DNA of 6,022 nucleotides from Candidatus Aphodomonas merdavium (GTDB lineage Bacteria; Bacillota; Clostridia; Christensenellales; Aristaeellaceae): NCBI GenBank assembly GCA_018715585.1, contig DVLH01000028.1, forward strand, positions 1 to 6,022, given 5' to 3'. The notes under the pieces were generated by a model. That model saw nothing but the letters and a program-made list of their open reading frames with translations, was not told the origin of the DNA and did not search any database. This document shows positions 1-5,176 of this stretch, one piece after another (the first letter of the stretch is position 1; each line of letters begins with the position of its first letter). The translations under genes were made by a program, and so were the position numbers.

Positions 1-64
1 CAAAACGGCCCGTCTGTTCCTTTTTAGTTTATCTTTTTCTGTTACGCGCAAAGCCAGATACTTC

Positions 65-70
65 TATAAT
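65..70 (+). promoter_or_regulatory. Candidate -10 element for the sigma operon
   Basis: A perfect TATAAT lies about 130 bases upstream of the sigma start codon. The best-placed -35 (TTACGC at 42-47, 17-base spacer) matches TTGACA poorly, so housekeeping use is uncertain. ECF operons are often autoregulated from a non-consensus promoter, and I could not identify a clear ECF-type -35/-10 pair here. Confidence 0.35.
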
Positions 71-94
71 GAAGCAGCAAAAAGAAAGCTATGG

Positions 95-140
95 TTTAAT
101 ATTTCATGCCACCGCACGCCTTTTCCCTTTAAAATTTCAT
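95..140. repeat. Imperfect 13-bp direct repeat in the sigma leader
   Basis: TTTAATATTTCAT (95-107) and TTTAAAATTTCAT (128-140) agree at 12 of 13 positions. They start 33 bases apart, about three helical turns. Both lie downstream of the candidate -10, in what would be the 5' leader. They could be a regulator binding pair or a chance similarity in AT-rich DNA. Confidence 0.4.
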
Positions 141-199
141 CCTTAGCGTTACAAACGATAAATGGATTCCGTTTAGTATGGTGAAGGGAGGCGATCTCC

Positions 200-721
200 A
201 TGAGCGCTGCTGTCACGCCGGGCGATACGCAAAGGCGCGTCTTTGAGCAATGGTTCGCCATCTACGGGAGGGCCGTTTTTCGCACCTGTTTTCTGTATTT
301 AGCCGACCGCGACCTGGCGGAGGACGCTTGGCAGGACACGTTCTTAAAAGCATGGAACAGCATGGCGCGCTTTGAAAAGCGGAGCGAGTTCTCCGTCAAA
401 GCCTGGCTGATGAAAATTGCAATGAACACCTGTCACGATTATAAGCGCAGCAAATGGTTCCGCTATGTGGACCTGACAAAGGCAGTCGAAGATCTGCCGC
501 AAAGCTTGCAGCCCGTCACGCAGGAATCGCGCGAGCTGTTTATCGATGTGCTGCGGCTGCCGGAAAAATTTAAGCGCCCCACGCTTTTGTATTATTATCA
601 GGAGCTGACTTTACAGGAAACGGCGCAGATCCTCGGCATCAGCCGGCAAGCCGTATATAGGCGGCTGAAAAAGGCGCACGAACTGCTGCGGTATTGCCCG
701 GAAGGGAGGGAACAGGAATGA
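200..721 (+). CDS. ECF-type RNA polymerase sigma factor (sigma-70 family)
   Basis: A 173-residue protein with the minimal two-domain architecture of extracytoplasmic-function sigma factors. Region 2 spans about residues 15-85 and includes the core-binding/-10 helix pattern DLAEDAWQDTFLKAW (38-52), followed by WLMKIAMNTCHDYKR (69-83). Region 4 spans about 112-166, with the LPEKFKRPTLLYYYQELTLQE stretch and the helix-turn-helix ILGISRQAVYRRLKKAHELL that reads the -35. Regions 1.1 and 3 are absent, as expected. The ATG at 200 is chosen because GGGAGG (186-191) lies 8 bases upstream. It would direct RNA polymerase to a small regulon, usually including its own operon. The stop codon overlaps the start of the next gene by ATGA, so the membrane protein there is its likely regulator. 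The signal sensed and the ECF group cannot be assigned. Confidence 0.93.
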   Translation: MSAAVTPGDTQRRVFEQWFAIYGRAVFRTCFLYLADRDLAEDAWQDTFLKAWNSMARFEKRSEFSVKAWLMKIAMNTCHDYKRSKWFRYVDLTKAVEDLPQSLQPVTQESRELFIDVLRLPEKFKRPTLLYYYQELTLQETAQILGISRQAVYRRLKKAHELLRYCPEGREQE

Positions 722-2469
722 AAAAACGCAGCGACATCAAAGCCTGTCTGGACGAAAACCTGGACGGCCTGGACGTTACCGAACGCATGAAAGCAAATCT
801 TGTCAGCGCGCTGGAAGGAGGAAAAGCCGTGAAAAAGAAAGTCACGTTTGCGCTTGTGTTTGCGATCGTTTTGCTCATCGCCGCGCTGGGCGCGCTGGCC
901 GCAGCGCTTTACCCGCGCACGGCGGAGCGCTTTGCCCAAAGCTACGGTTCAGAATACGGCGACCGGCTCAGCCAGGGAGATATCGCCCAGACAGACGCGT
1001 CCTACCTTCTCGGCGACGTTCGCTTTACTTTCTCGGACGTCATCTGGGCGGATCATATCCTTTACGGGACGGTGACAGCTGCATGCAACGAGGGCGCAAA
1101 CGCGCTGCTGCTCTCTCAAGACGCGCTGGACCAAGACGGCGTGAACAGCCTGATGCCTGGCGGCGAGCGCACTTATCTGCAGGCCATGCAGCAGGAGGGG
1201 AAAACGCTGCTGCTAGCCACATGCGTCCCACAGGGCTATGTGCTCAATGGAAGGACGATGTCGGGCGACATCGGCTACTGGGACGACATCCAGGAGGACG
1301 GCAGCGTCGTCACATCGTTTGAGATCCACGGCTATAACGGCGGCATCGACCGGCAGTCAAGCTACACCCTCGCACTTGATTTGCAGCTGTTCTCCATCTC
1401 GCAAAACGGCGAGCGGGAGCGCATGGAAACGGCCGTATGGACGCTTGCTGTGACGCCGCAAATCAACGAAACGCCGCAGCAGCCGCAGGAGCAGCCGGAT
1501 CGCAGCGCGTCCGGCGCGAGCGCCGTCCCCGTGAATATGCCGGAAGGCGATAGCGGGCAGGCGACCGTATACGCCGTGGAAGCGAGGGATTGGCTCAGTA
1601 CCGTGCAGCCCGAGTGGTTCAACCAAAGCGGCGCCACGTTGGAGGAGCAGGGCATAAACAACCGCTACACATTCCGCGACGAAGATTGCTTGCTCCTCTA
1701 TCCCGGAAACCTGTGGTACTACGCCTATGAGGGAACGGAAACTTTCGAATACGAAATACAAAACGGAGAAAAATATGTTGAAGAGCTCCCCAGAAACGAA
1801 ACGCCCCAGCAAATCTTCGATCTGCTAAGCGACGTCCGCTTCCGCGGCGGAGCGGAAAACCCCGTCCCGCAGCTGGCAACGTTAACGCTGGAGCAGGCGG
1901 AAAGCGCGGCGCAGGCGCTGCTTACAAAGCTTGGCGTAGAGGACGCCGTCTGCACCTGGCGCTACGGCGCGGATGCCGCCGCAATCAACGCCCTCAACGA
2001 GGCGCGCAACGAGCAAATCACCTCGGGAGCGCTTCTCAACTGCAACCCATGGCTTGATCCCTTTACCGACCAGGACGAAGGATACTACCTCCGCTATGCC
2101 GCCGTCATCGACGGCATCGAAGCCGGTGAGGAATATTTCACCGCATCGCTGTTTGTCAACAAGGACGGCGTGCGCTCTGCGAGCATTACCGCGCCTTTCC
2201 GCCAGGGCGAAGCGCTTTCTACCGCCACCCTCCTTCCTGCCAAGGATGCGCTGCAAGACGCAATCGATGCGGCAAAGCAATCCTGGCTCCCTGAGCTTGC
2301 AGATAACATAGCGCATGCCGAGTGCATCACACTCACCTACTCCGTCAAGGACCAGGCAAAGCTTTTACCGGCCTGGCGCATCAGCGCAACCGACACCGTA
2401 AAGGGGAGTTCCTTTGACGTCATCGTCTCCGCCATCGACGGCGCCGTCCTTAACGCGCCTTGGATGTGA
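718..2469 (+). CDS. Single-pass membrane protein, putative anti-sigma factor/sensor with large extracytoplasmic region
   Basis: A 583-residue protein with about 41 cytoplasmic residues, one hydrophobic segment (about 42-65), then about 515 residues outside the membrane. Basic residues KKK (39-41) precede the TM, indicating an inside N-terminus. The outer part has one globular section (about 70-248), a Pro/Gln/Ser-rich linker (about 249-282) and a second section (about 283-583). The last part, with an LPAWRIS motif (549-555) and IDGAVLNAPWM at the end, recalls PepSY/YycH-like repeats, by resemblance only. The ATG at 718 overlaps the sigma stop (ATGA) and has GGGAGG at 704-709; the in-frame ATG at 694 lacks this site. 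There is no His-Cys-Cys zinc motif, so it is not a classic zinc anti-sigma factor. Position, topology and coupling argue that it restrains the upstream sigma factor in response to an envelope signal. No protease or enzyme motif was seen. Confidence 0.8.
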   Translation: MKKRSDIKACLDENLDGLDVTERMKANLVSALEGGKAVKKKVTFALVFAIVLLIAALGALAAALYPRTAERFAQSYGSEYGDRLSQGDIAQTDASYLLGDVRFTFSDVIWADHILYGTVTAACNEGANALLLSQDALDQDGVNSLMPGGERTYLQAMQQEGKTLLLATCVPQGYVLNGRTMSGDIGYWDDIQEDGSVVTSFEIHGYNGGIDRQSSYTLALDLQLFSISQNGERERMETAVWTLAVTPQINETPQQPQEQPDRSASGASAVPVNMPEGDSGQATVYAVEARDWLSTVQPEWFNQSGATLEEQGINNRYTFRDEDCLLLYPGNLWYYAYEGTETFEYEIQNGEKYVEELPRNETPQQIFDLLSDVRFRGGAENPVPQLATLTLEQAESAAQALLTKLGVEDAVCTWRYGADAAAINALNEARNEQITSGALLNCNPWLDPFTDQDEGYYLRYAAVIDGIEAGEEYFTASLFVNKDGVRSASITAPFRQGEALSTATLLPAKDALQDAIDAAKQSWLPELADNIAHAECITLTYSVKDQAKLLPAWRISATDTVKGSSFDVIVSAIDGAVLNAPWM

Positions 2470-2759
2470 AGCATTCTCGATAGCCGCTGTTTCTCCGCCA
2501 TATCCTTTCCTCTCCCCTGTGCAGCCAATGCGCGGCTTATCCAAGAAACAAAAAAAGCGCCGGACCAGGATGTTCCGCCATCCTGGTCCGGCGTTTATGC
2601 TGCCGGTCCTATCTCCTTTTGCGATGCAAAAAGGCCGAATCTCCCTTTGCGCACGCCCGCCGCGCAGGCCTTTAAACGATTGCGCGCCGGGCGCGGGTGT
2701 TCCCCTACGCCTCCTTGGGCTGCCCGGCGGCCCCTTTTGCCGCGTTCTGCCAAGGCGCT
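2470..2759. other. Convergent intergenic region, possible prophage/host border
   Basis: This separates the plus-strand sigma operon from the minus-strand lysis genes. It contains the strong hairpin at 2557-2594 and a weaker one at about 2615-2634 (CCTTTTGC...GCAAAAAGG, one bulge, no T-run). No ATG frame exists on the minus strand between 2600 and 2757, and a 19-codon GTG frame there has no ribosome binding site. No tRNA, integrase or recognisable attachment core was found. Confidence 0.6.
2551..2594 (-). terminator. Rho-independent terminator of the lysis operon
   Basis: A perfect 15-bp GC-rich stem (2558-2572 with 2579-2593) encloses a 6-base loop. The A-run at 2551-2556 becomes a T-run right after the hairpin when read on the minus strand, which fits the end of the tail/lysis transcript. 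On the plus strand the hairpin is followed only by GTTTATGC, so it may also stop the sigma operon, but less efficiently. Confidence 0.9.
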
Positions 2760-2981
2760 TCATCCCTGCCGGCTCTCCGCGCCACCCTCCTGCGCCCCGG
2801 CCGCATCCGCCAACCCTTCGCCCACAATGTAGGCGATAACCGACGCGCCGGCCATGATCAGCGCCGTGATCTGCGTTCCCGTTTCCTCCGCCCCGCCCAG
2901 CGCGATGATCAGCATCGACACAAACGACGCAATCGCCGCCCAGAACTTGCGCGATGTCAGCTTCTTTTTCCAATCAACCAT
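2760..2981 (-). CDS. Phage holin, small two-TM protein
   Basis: A 73-residue protein with a short basic N-terminus (MVDWKKKLTSRKFW), two predicted hydrophobic segments (about 13-29 and 37-54) joined by a polar turn GGAEETG, and a hydrophilic Ala/Gly/Glu-rich tail. Size, topology and the DWKKKLxSRKFWAA opening match small holins of Firmicute phages. Holins accumulate in the cytoplasmic membrane and open it at a set time so that the endolysin, or other effectors, can reach the wall. The ATG at 2981 has AGGAGG 7 bases upstream, and that site overlaps the stop of the upstream gene. It is the last gene of the lysis cassette, with a terminator about 165 bases downstream. The exact holin family cannot be fixed by eye. 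Confidence 0.82.
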   Translation of the reverse strand: MVDWKKKLTSRKFWAAIASFVSMLIIALGGAEETGTQITALIMAGASVIAYIVGEGLADAAGAQEGGAESRQG

Positions 2982-2993
2982 CTTGTTCCCTCC

Positions 2994-3314
2994 TCACGTC
3001 AATCCTATCTTGGAAAGCGCATAGACGATCAGCCCGCCCACGAGCGCAGCAACCGCCTTTTCCACCAGCCCCTCCCACCGCCTTGCGGGCTTGTTCTTGA
3101 TCTCCTCCACGTCCTCGCTGAGGCCGTCTAGCTTTTCCTTCGTGGATTTTTGTTCCAGCGCAAGCGTCTCCACCGACGTCGCCAACCGGTGCACGCATTC
3201 CGTCATCGTCTTGATATCCGTAATCTGGTTAAAGCACGTCTTAATCTGCTCCGTGTGCCGCGCCACGCGCTCGTCCAGGTCGAACACCTTTTTCGTCAGT
3301 TCTTCTGTCGTCAA
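2994..3314 (-). CDS. XhlA-like coiled-coil membrane protein of the lysis cassette
   Basis: A 106-residue protein. Residues 3-74 are strongly helical and charged with heptad-like spacing (KKVFDLDERVARHTEQI, then KEKLDGLSEDVEEIKNK), followed by a single C-terminal hydrophobic segment (about 85-103, VEKAVAALVGGLIVYALSKIG). This is the layout of haemolysin XhlA proteins of PBSX-type prophages, membrane-associated partners of holin and lysin. The start is a TTG at 3312-3314 overlapping the TGA of the endolysin gene (TTGA overlap); the next in-frame Met is residue 37, which would remove half the coiled coil. The ribosome binding site is mediocre (GGAAGG about 12 bases upstream, GGTGG closer), so translation probably depends on coupling to the endolysin. 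The holin follows after 12 bases. The family assignment rests on architecture and position. Confidence 0.75.
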   Translation of the reverse strand: MTTEELTKKVFDLDERVARHTEQIKTCFNQITDIKTMTECVHRLATSVETLALEQKSTKEKLDGLSEDVEEIKNKPARRWEGLVEKAVAALVGGLIVYALSKIGLT

Positions 3315-4465
3315 AGGCTACCACCGCCTTCCGCACCGGCGCTTTGTTCCTGTACGGCTTCCGCCGTGGGATATGCCGCCACAAGCTTTTGCATTTCCGC
3401 CTCCGTCATCCCACGCACCGTCACCGTGTACGTCGCCTCTTGCGGCTCGCCGTCTATGCGCTTTAAATACGCCTTGCCGTCCTTTCCCGTCATCGCATAC
3501 CCTTCCAGGCTGCCGTCCCGCACCTTCCACCAGGTTCCGTCCTGCGCGTCCAGCACGTCCAGCACGTCCCCTTCCTGGGCGCGCCCCAAAAGCTGCGCAC
3601 GCACGTCCGCCTTTGCGCGGATGTTCAATGTCGGATGCGCCACGACAAGCGCCTGAAATGCCGCCGCTGCCGCGTCCGTCCCGGGCTCTTCCGGCCCCGT
3701 TTCTTCGTCCTCGGGCGGGGCTATTTCGCCCGCTTGCTTTAAATATATTCTTTCTCCCTTGTGCGTCGGCACCCAGCCCGTCACGTTCGCCGTGCGCACC
3801 TGCCACCAGTCTGCGTCATCATCGTTTAACACCTGCACCAGCGTGCCAGGATATGCCTTGCCGATGTATTCCGCGCTGTTTTTCGCTTCACGGATGTTCA
3901 GCCACCCGCTGCACACCACCTCCGCCAGGTATAGGAAATCCTCTCCAAGCACATCTTCCAGCCCCGCGGGGATTGCCCAGTGCGTCCATTTGCCGTATGC
4001 TTCCAGCGTTTGATGCAGTACGCCGTAGTCGTGCCCGCGCGCGTCCGTTACCGTGCCGTCGCCCATGTACAGCCCTGTATGGCTCATCCGGCTGCCGTCC
4101 CCTTTATAGACGCAGCACATCGTGCCGCGCGGCAGCGTGGCAATCGTCCCTTTCTCCGTCCACACGTCCGACTTCCATTGGTTTGTCGCGCCGCTGGGGA
4201 GCATCACGCCAACCTTTTCCAGCATCCTTCGGTTCCACTGCGCGCAGTCATACGCGTTCATCCCCTGGTACTTGCATCCGGCACACGACGATTGCTTCCC
4301 GGAGAGCACCGGGCAGTTTGCAACCATCTTCCCCGCGTACTCCGGGTATTGCTCCATGCGCGCCCGCCGGTATGCGGGCGTGCAAGGCTGCCCCGTGCCC
4401 CCGTAGAGGTACGGGCTTCCCACCTCTGCAAGCGCCGCTGCGCGCACGATGTCCGTTTGGACCAT
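3311..4465 (-). CDS. Phage endolysin: NlpC/P60 peptidase with two SH3 wall-binding domains
   Basis: A 384-residue peptidoglycan hydrolase. The N-terminal catalytic domain (about 1-168) is NlpC/P60-like: Cys74 in AYDCAQW, His129 in MSHTGLY, and His145 in ARGHD as the likely third residue. Such enzymes cut peptide bonds in the wall stem peptide. Four cysteines (28, 51, 61, 64; the last three in a CP...CAGC block) precede the catalytic Cys and may hold a metal ion or disulfides. Two bacterial SH3 domains follow (about 173-243 with LNIREAKNS...WWQV...GWV; about 270-336 with LNIRAKADV...WWKV...GYA), split by an acidic Pro linker (about 244-268). A 48-residue tail (TYTVTVRGMTEAEMQKL...) has no assignment. 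There is no signal peptide, so it would need the holin. ATG 4465 has GGAGAGG 11 bases upstream. A terminator lies just before the gene. Confidence 0.9.
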   Translation of the reverse strand: MVQTDIVRAAALAEVGSPYLYGGTGQPCTPAYRRARMEQYPEYAGKMVANCPVLSGKQSSCAGCKYQGMNAYDCAQWNRRMLEKVGVMLPSGATNQWKSDVWTEKGTIATLPRGTMCCVYKGDGSRMSHTGLYMGDGTVTDARGHDYGVLHQTLEAYGKWTHWAIPAGLEDVLGEDFLYLAEVVCSGWLNIREAKNSAEYIGKAYPGTLVQVLNDDDADWWQVRTANVTGWVPTHKGERIYLKQAGEIAPPEDEETGPEEPGTDAAAAAFQALVVAHPTLNIRAKADVRAQLLGRAQEGDVLDVLDAQDGTWWKVRDGSLEGYAMTGKDGKAYLKRIDGEPQEATYTVTVRGMTEAEMQKLVAAYPTAEAVQEQSAGAEGGGSL

Positions 4466-4496
4466 TCTTTCACGTTCCTCTCCGATCGAATTTTAC

Positions 4497-4524
4497 AAAA
4501 AAGGAGAGGCCGCAGCCTCTCCTT
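4497..4524 (-). terminator. Rho-independent terminator after the DUF4160 gene
   Basis: A perfect 10-bp stem (4501-4510 with 4515-4524) has the tetraloop CGCA. Read on the minus strand the stem runs straight into a T-run (A-run 4497-4502 on plus). It lies 26 bases after the DUF4160 stop and only about 30 bases before the endolysin start, so it ends the cassette transcript and would also cut late transcription into the lysis genes unless there is read-through or antitermination. Confidence 0.88.
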
Positions 4525-4549
4525 CGTAGAGAAAATATTGTTGCTCGCA

Positions 4550-4828
4550 TTAGCAGTAGTAACGCGCTTCGCCAAAGAAAGCTATCCATTTTTCTTGAAC
4601 CTCTGCGCCGCGCGCTTCAATAATCTCCATAATGTTTTTAAGTGTCCGTTCTGGGATTTGCGACCTGTTATGGCAAAGAATGCATTTCCCTGCGCGCGTA
4701 ATCCAAATCTTGGTAGCCCCAGAGCCCGGTTCACCCTGGGATACGTGTACGTGTACGGGTTCCAGTGGGTCGTTTTCGTTCGCCCAGAAATATACCCAAT
4801 AAGAGCCGATCTTAAAGACCTGAGGCAT
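4550..4828 (-). CDS. DUF4160 family protein, second gene of a putative toxin-antitoxin-like cassette
   Basis: A 92-residue protein. The opening MPQVFKIGSYWVYFWANEND, the PVHVHVS motif (residues 24-30) and the end of WxAFFGEARYYC are hallmarks of the DUF4160 family, whose members typically start with a short 'xVFRIxxYxxYFWSNE...P.HVHV' block. Function is not established; DUF4160 genes often lie beside a second small gene (commonly DUF2442), and a toxin-antitoxin role has been suspected. His26, His28, Cys49, Cys52 and His53 (CILCH) could bind a metal; this is inference. ATG 4828 is chosen because AAGGAGG (4837-4843) is 8 bases upstream and the family N-terminus begins there; the open frame further upstream to 5056 has no family similarity and lies inside the partner gene. 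It overlaps the partner by 17 bases, so the two are co-translated, and a terminator follows. No membrane segment or signal peptide. Confidence 0.85.
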   Translation of the reverse strand: MPQVFKIGSYWVYFWANENDPLEPVHVHVSQGEPGSGATKIWITRAGKCILCHNRSQIPERTLKNIMEIIEARGAEVQEKWIAFFGEARYYC

Positions 4829-5084
4829 TTTCAAAGCCTCCTTCTTTGGCAAAGCGAAGAATAAGGTGCGCCGTGGACTCCAATACATCCTGAAAACGGC
4901 GAAGATCCTTTTCTTCAAAGCCGGAAATGTTGGTCCATTCATAACCGGGCAAAAAGCAATCCGCACTATGGAAACAATCCTTCGCATCCGGCCTTTCCAG
5001 GTGCACGCGCACGCGATGATCCTCCAGCAGTTCGGAATGGACGATTTCAGTTCCATCGTCCAGCGTTAAAAACGGATACATCAT
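4812..5084 (-). CDS. Small acidic protein partnered with DUF4160 (hypothetical, antitoxin position)
   Basis: A 90-residue protein. The first half looks beta-rich and acidic (YPFLTLDDGTEIVHSELL, then RVRVHLERPDAK); the second half looks helical (EEKDLRRFQDVLESTAHLILRFAKEGG). I do not recognise a named domain. It stands where DUF2442 proteins usually stand next to DUF4160 but lacks the DUF2442 pattern as I know it. No helix-turn-helix, membrane segment or catalytic motif was found. ATG 5084 (or the adjacent ATG at 5081) is preferred: AAGGGG lies 8 bases upstream and the promoter -10 is at 5122-5127. The longer start at 5108 has no ribosome binding site and would leave a leader of only a few bases. 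Being first in the operon and acidic, with a 17-base overlap into DUF4160, it fits an antitoxin or chaperone role by analogy only. Confidence 0.8.
   Translation of the reverse strand: MMYPFLTLDDGTEIVHSELLEDHRVRVHLERPDAKDCFHSADCFLPGYEWTNISGFEEKDLRRFQDVLESTAHLILRFAKEGGFENASGL
4837..4843 (-). promoter_or_regulatory. Ribosome binding site fixing the DUF4160 start
   Basis: AAGGAGG on the minus strand, 8 bases before ATG 4828 and inside the end of the upstream gene. It decides between the 92-residue DUF4160 protein and a much longer in-frame reading to 5056. Confidence 0.85.
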
Positions 5085-5092
5085 GGAATCAG

Positions 5093-5098
5093 CCCCTT
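5093..5098 (-). promoter_or_regulatory. Ribosome binding site fixing the start of the first cassette gene
   Basis: AAGGGG on the minus strand, 8 bases before ATG 5084. It supports this start over the in-frame ATG at 5108, which has no such site. Confidence 0.7.
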
Positions 5099-5121
5099 GC
5101 CCTTTCATTTCTGATAAGACT

Positions 5122-5151
5122 ATTATAAGCCAAGCCGTGCAAAATCTGCAA
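5122..5151 (-). promoter_or_regulatory. Sigma-A-type promoter of the DUF4160 cassette
   Basis: On the minus strand a perfect TATAAT (5122-5127) sits 18 bases after TTGCAG (5146-5151), which matches TTGACA only at TTG. The predicted transcription start near 5115 leaves about 30 bases of leader before ATG 5084. The pentamer ATAAG occurs at 5114-5118 and 5125-5129, 11 bases apart, flanking the -10 and start point; TGCA occurs at 5138-5141 and 5147-5150 within the spacer/-35. Either could be part of an autoregulatory operator. Confidence 0.65.
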
Positions 5152-5176
5152 CGTCGATTCCCTGTTTAAAAAGTGC

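Larger units (their letters stand above)
1..199. other. AT-rich leader upstream of the sigma-factor gene
   Basis: No convincing gene is seen here. The stretch is clearly more AT-rich than the coding DNA that follows. It holds a perfect TATAAT hexamer at 65-70 and an imperfect direct repeat at 95-107 and 128-140. The T-rich run at about 20-40, after a GC-rich stretch at the very edge, could be the tail of a terminator for a gene to the left, but its other half would lie outside the window. A 25-codon ATG frame (69-146) has no ribosome binding site and overlaps the TATAAT, so it is not called. Confidence 0.6.

Noticed and set aside
69..146. 25-codon ATG reading frame upstream of the sigma gene
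   Set aside because: It has no ribosome binding site and its ATG overlaps the candidate -10 hexamer, so it would not be on that transcript.
2615..2634. Second hairpin near the lysis terminator
   Set aside because: The stem has a bulge and no T-run follows on either strand, so a terminator role is not supported.
2365..2973. Long minus-strand frame across the intergenic gap
   Set aside because: It overlaps the holin out of frame, is low-complexity Gly/Arg-rich, and runs through a strong terminator hairpin into the sigma operon's 3' end.
3545..3568. Tandem 9-base repeat (GTCCAGCAC twice)
   Set aside because: It is in frame and encodes a short VLDVLD repeat in the second SH3 domain; no further structure.
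4525..4600. Weak promoter-like pairs (for example TTGGCG/TAATGC) before the endolysin
   Set aside because: The -10 matches only two of six consensus bases; not enough to call.
3091..4623. Long plus-strand open frame opposite the lysis genes
   Set aside because: Its composition is Pro/Arg/Ser-rich as expected from the antisense of GC-rich codons, it has no ribosome binding site, and it is fully explained by the minus-strand endolysin and XhlA-like genes.
4666..4685. CxxCH motif as a c-type haem site
   Set aside because: The protein has no signal peptide or cytochrome context; a metal site is more plausible than haem attachment.
4730..4760. Alternating ACGTGT-like tandem repeat
   Set aside because: It is explained by the codons of the conserved HVHV motif in the DUF4160 protein.
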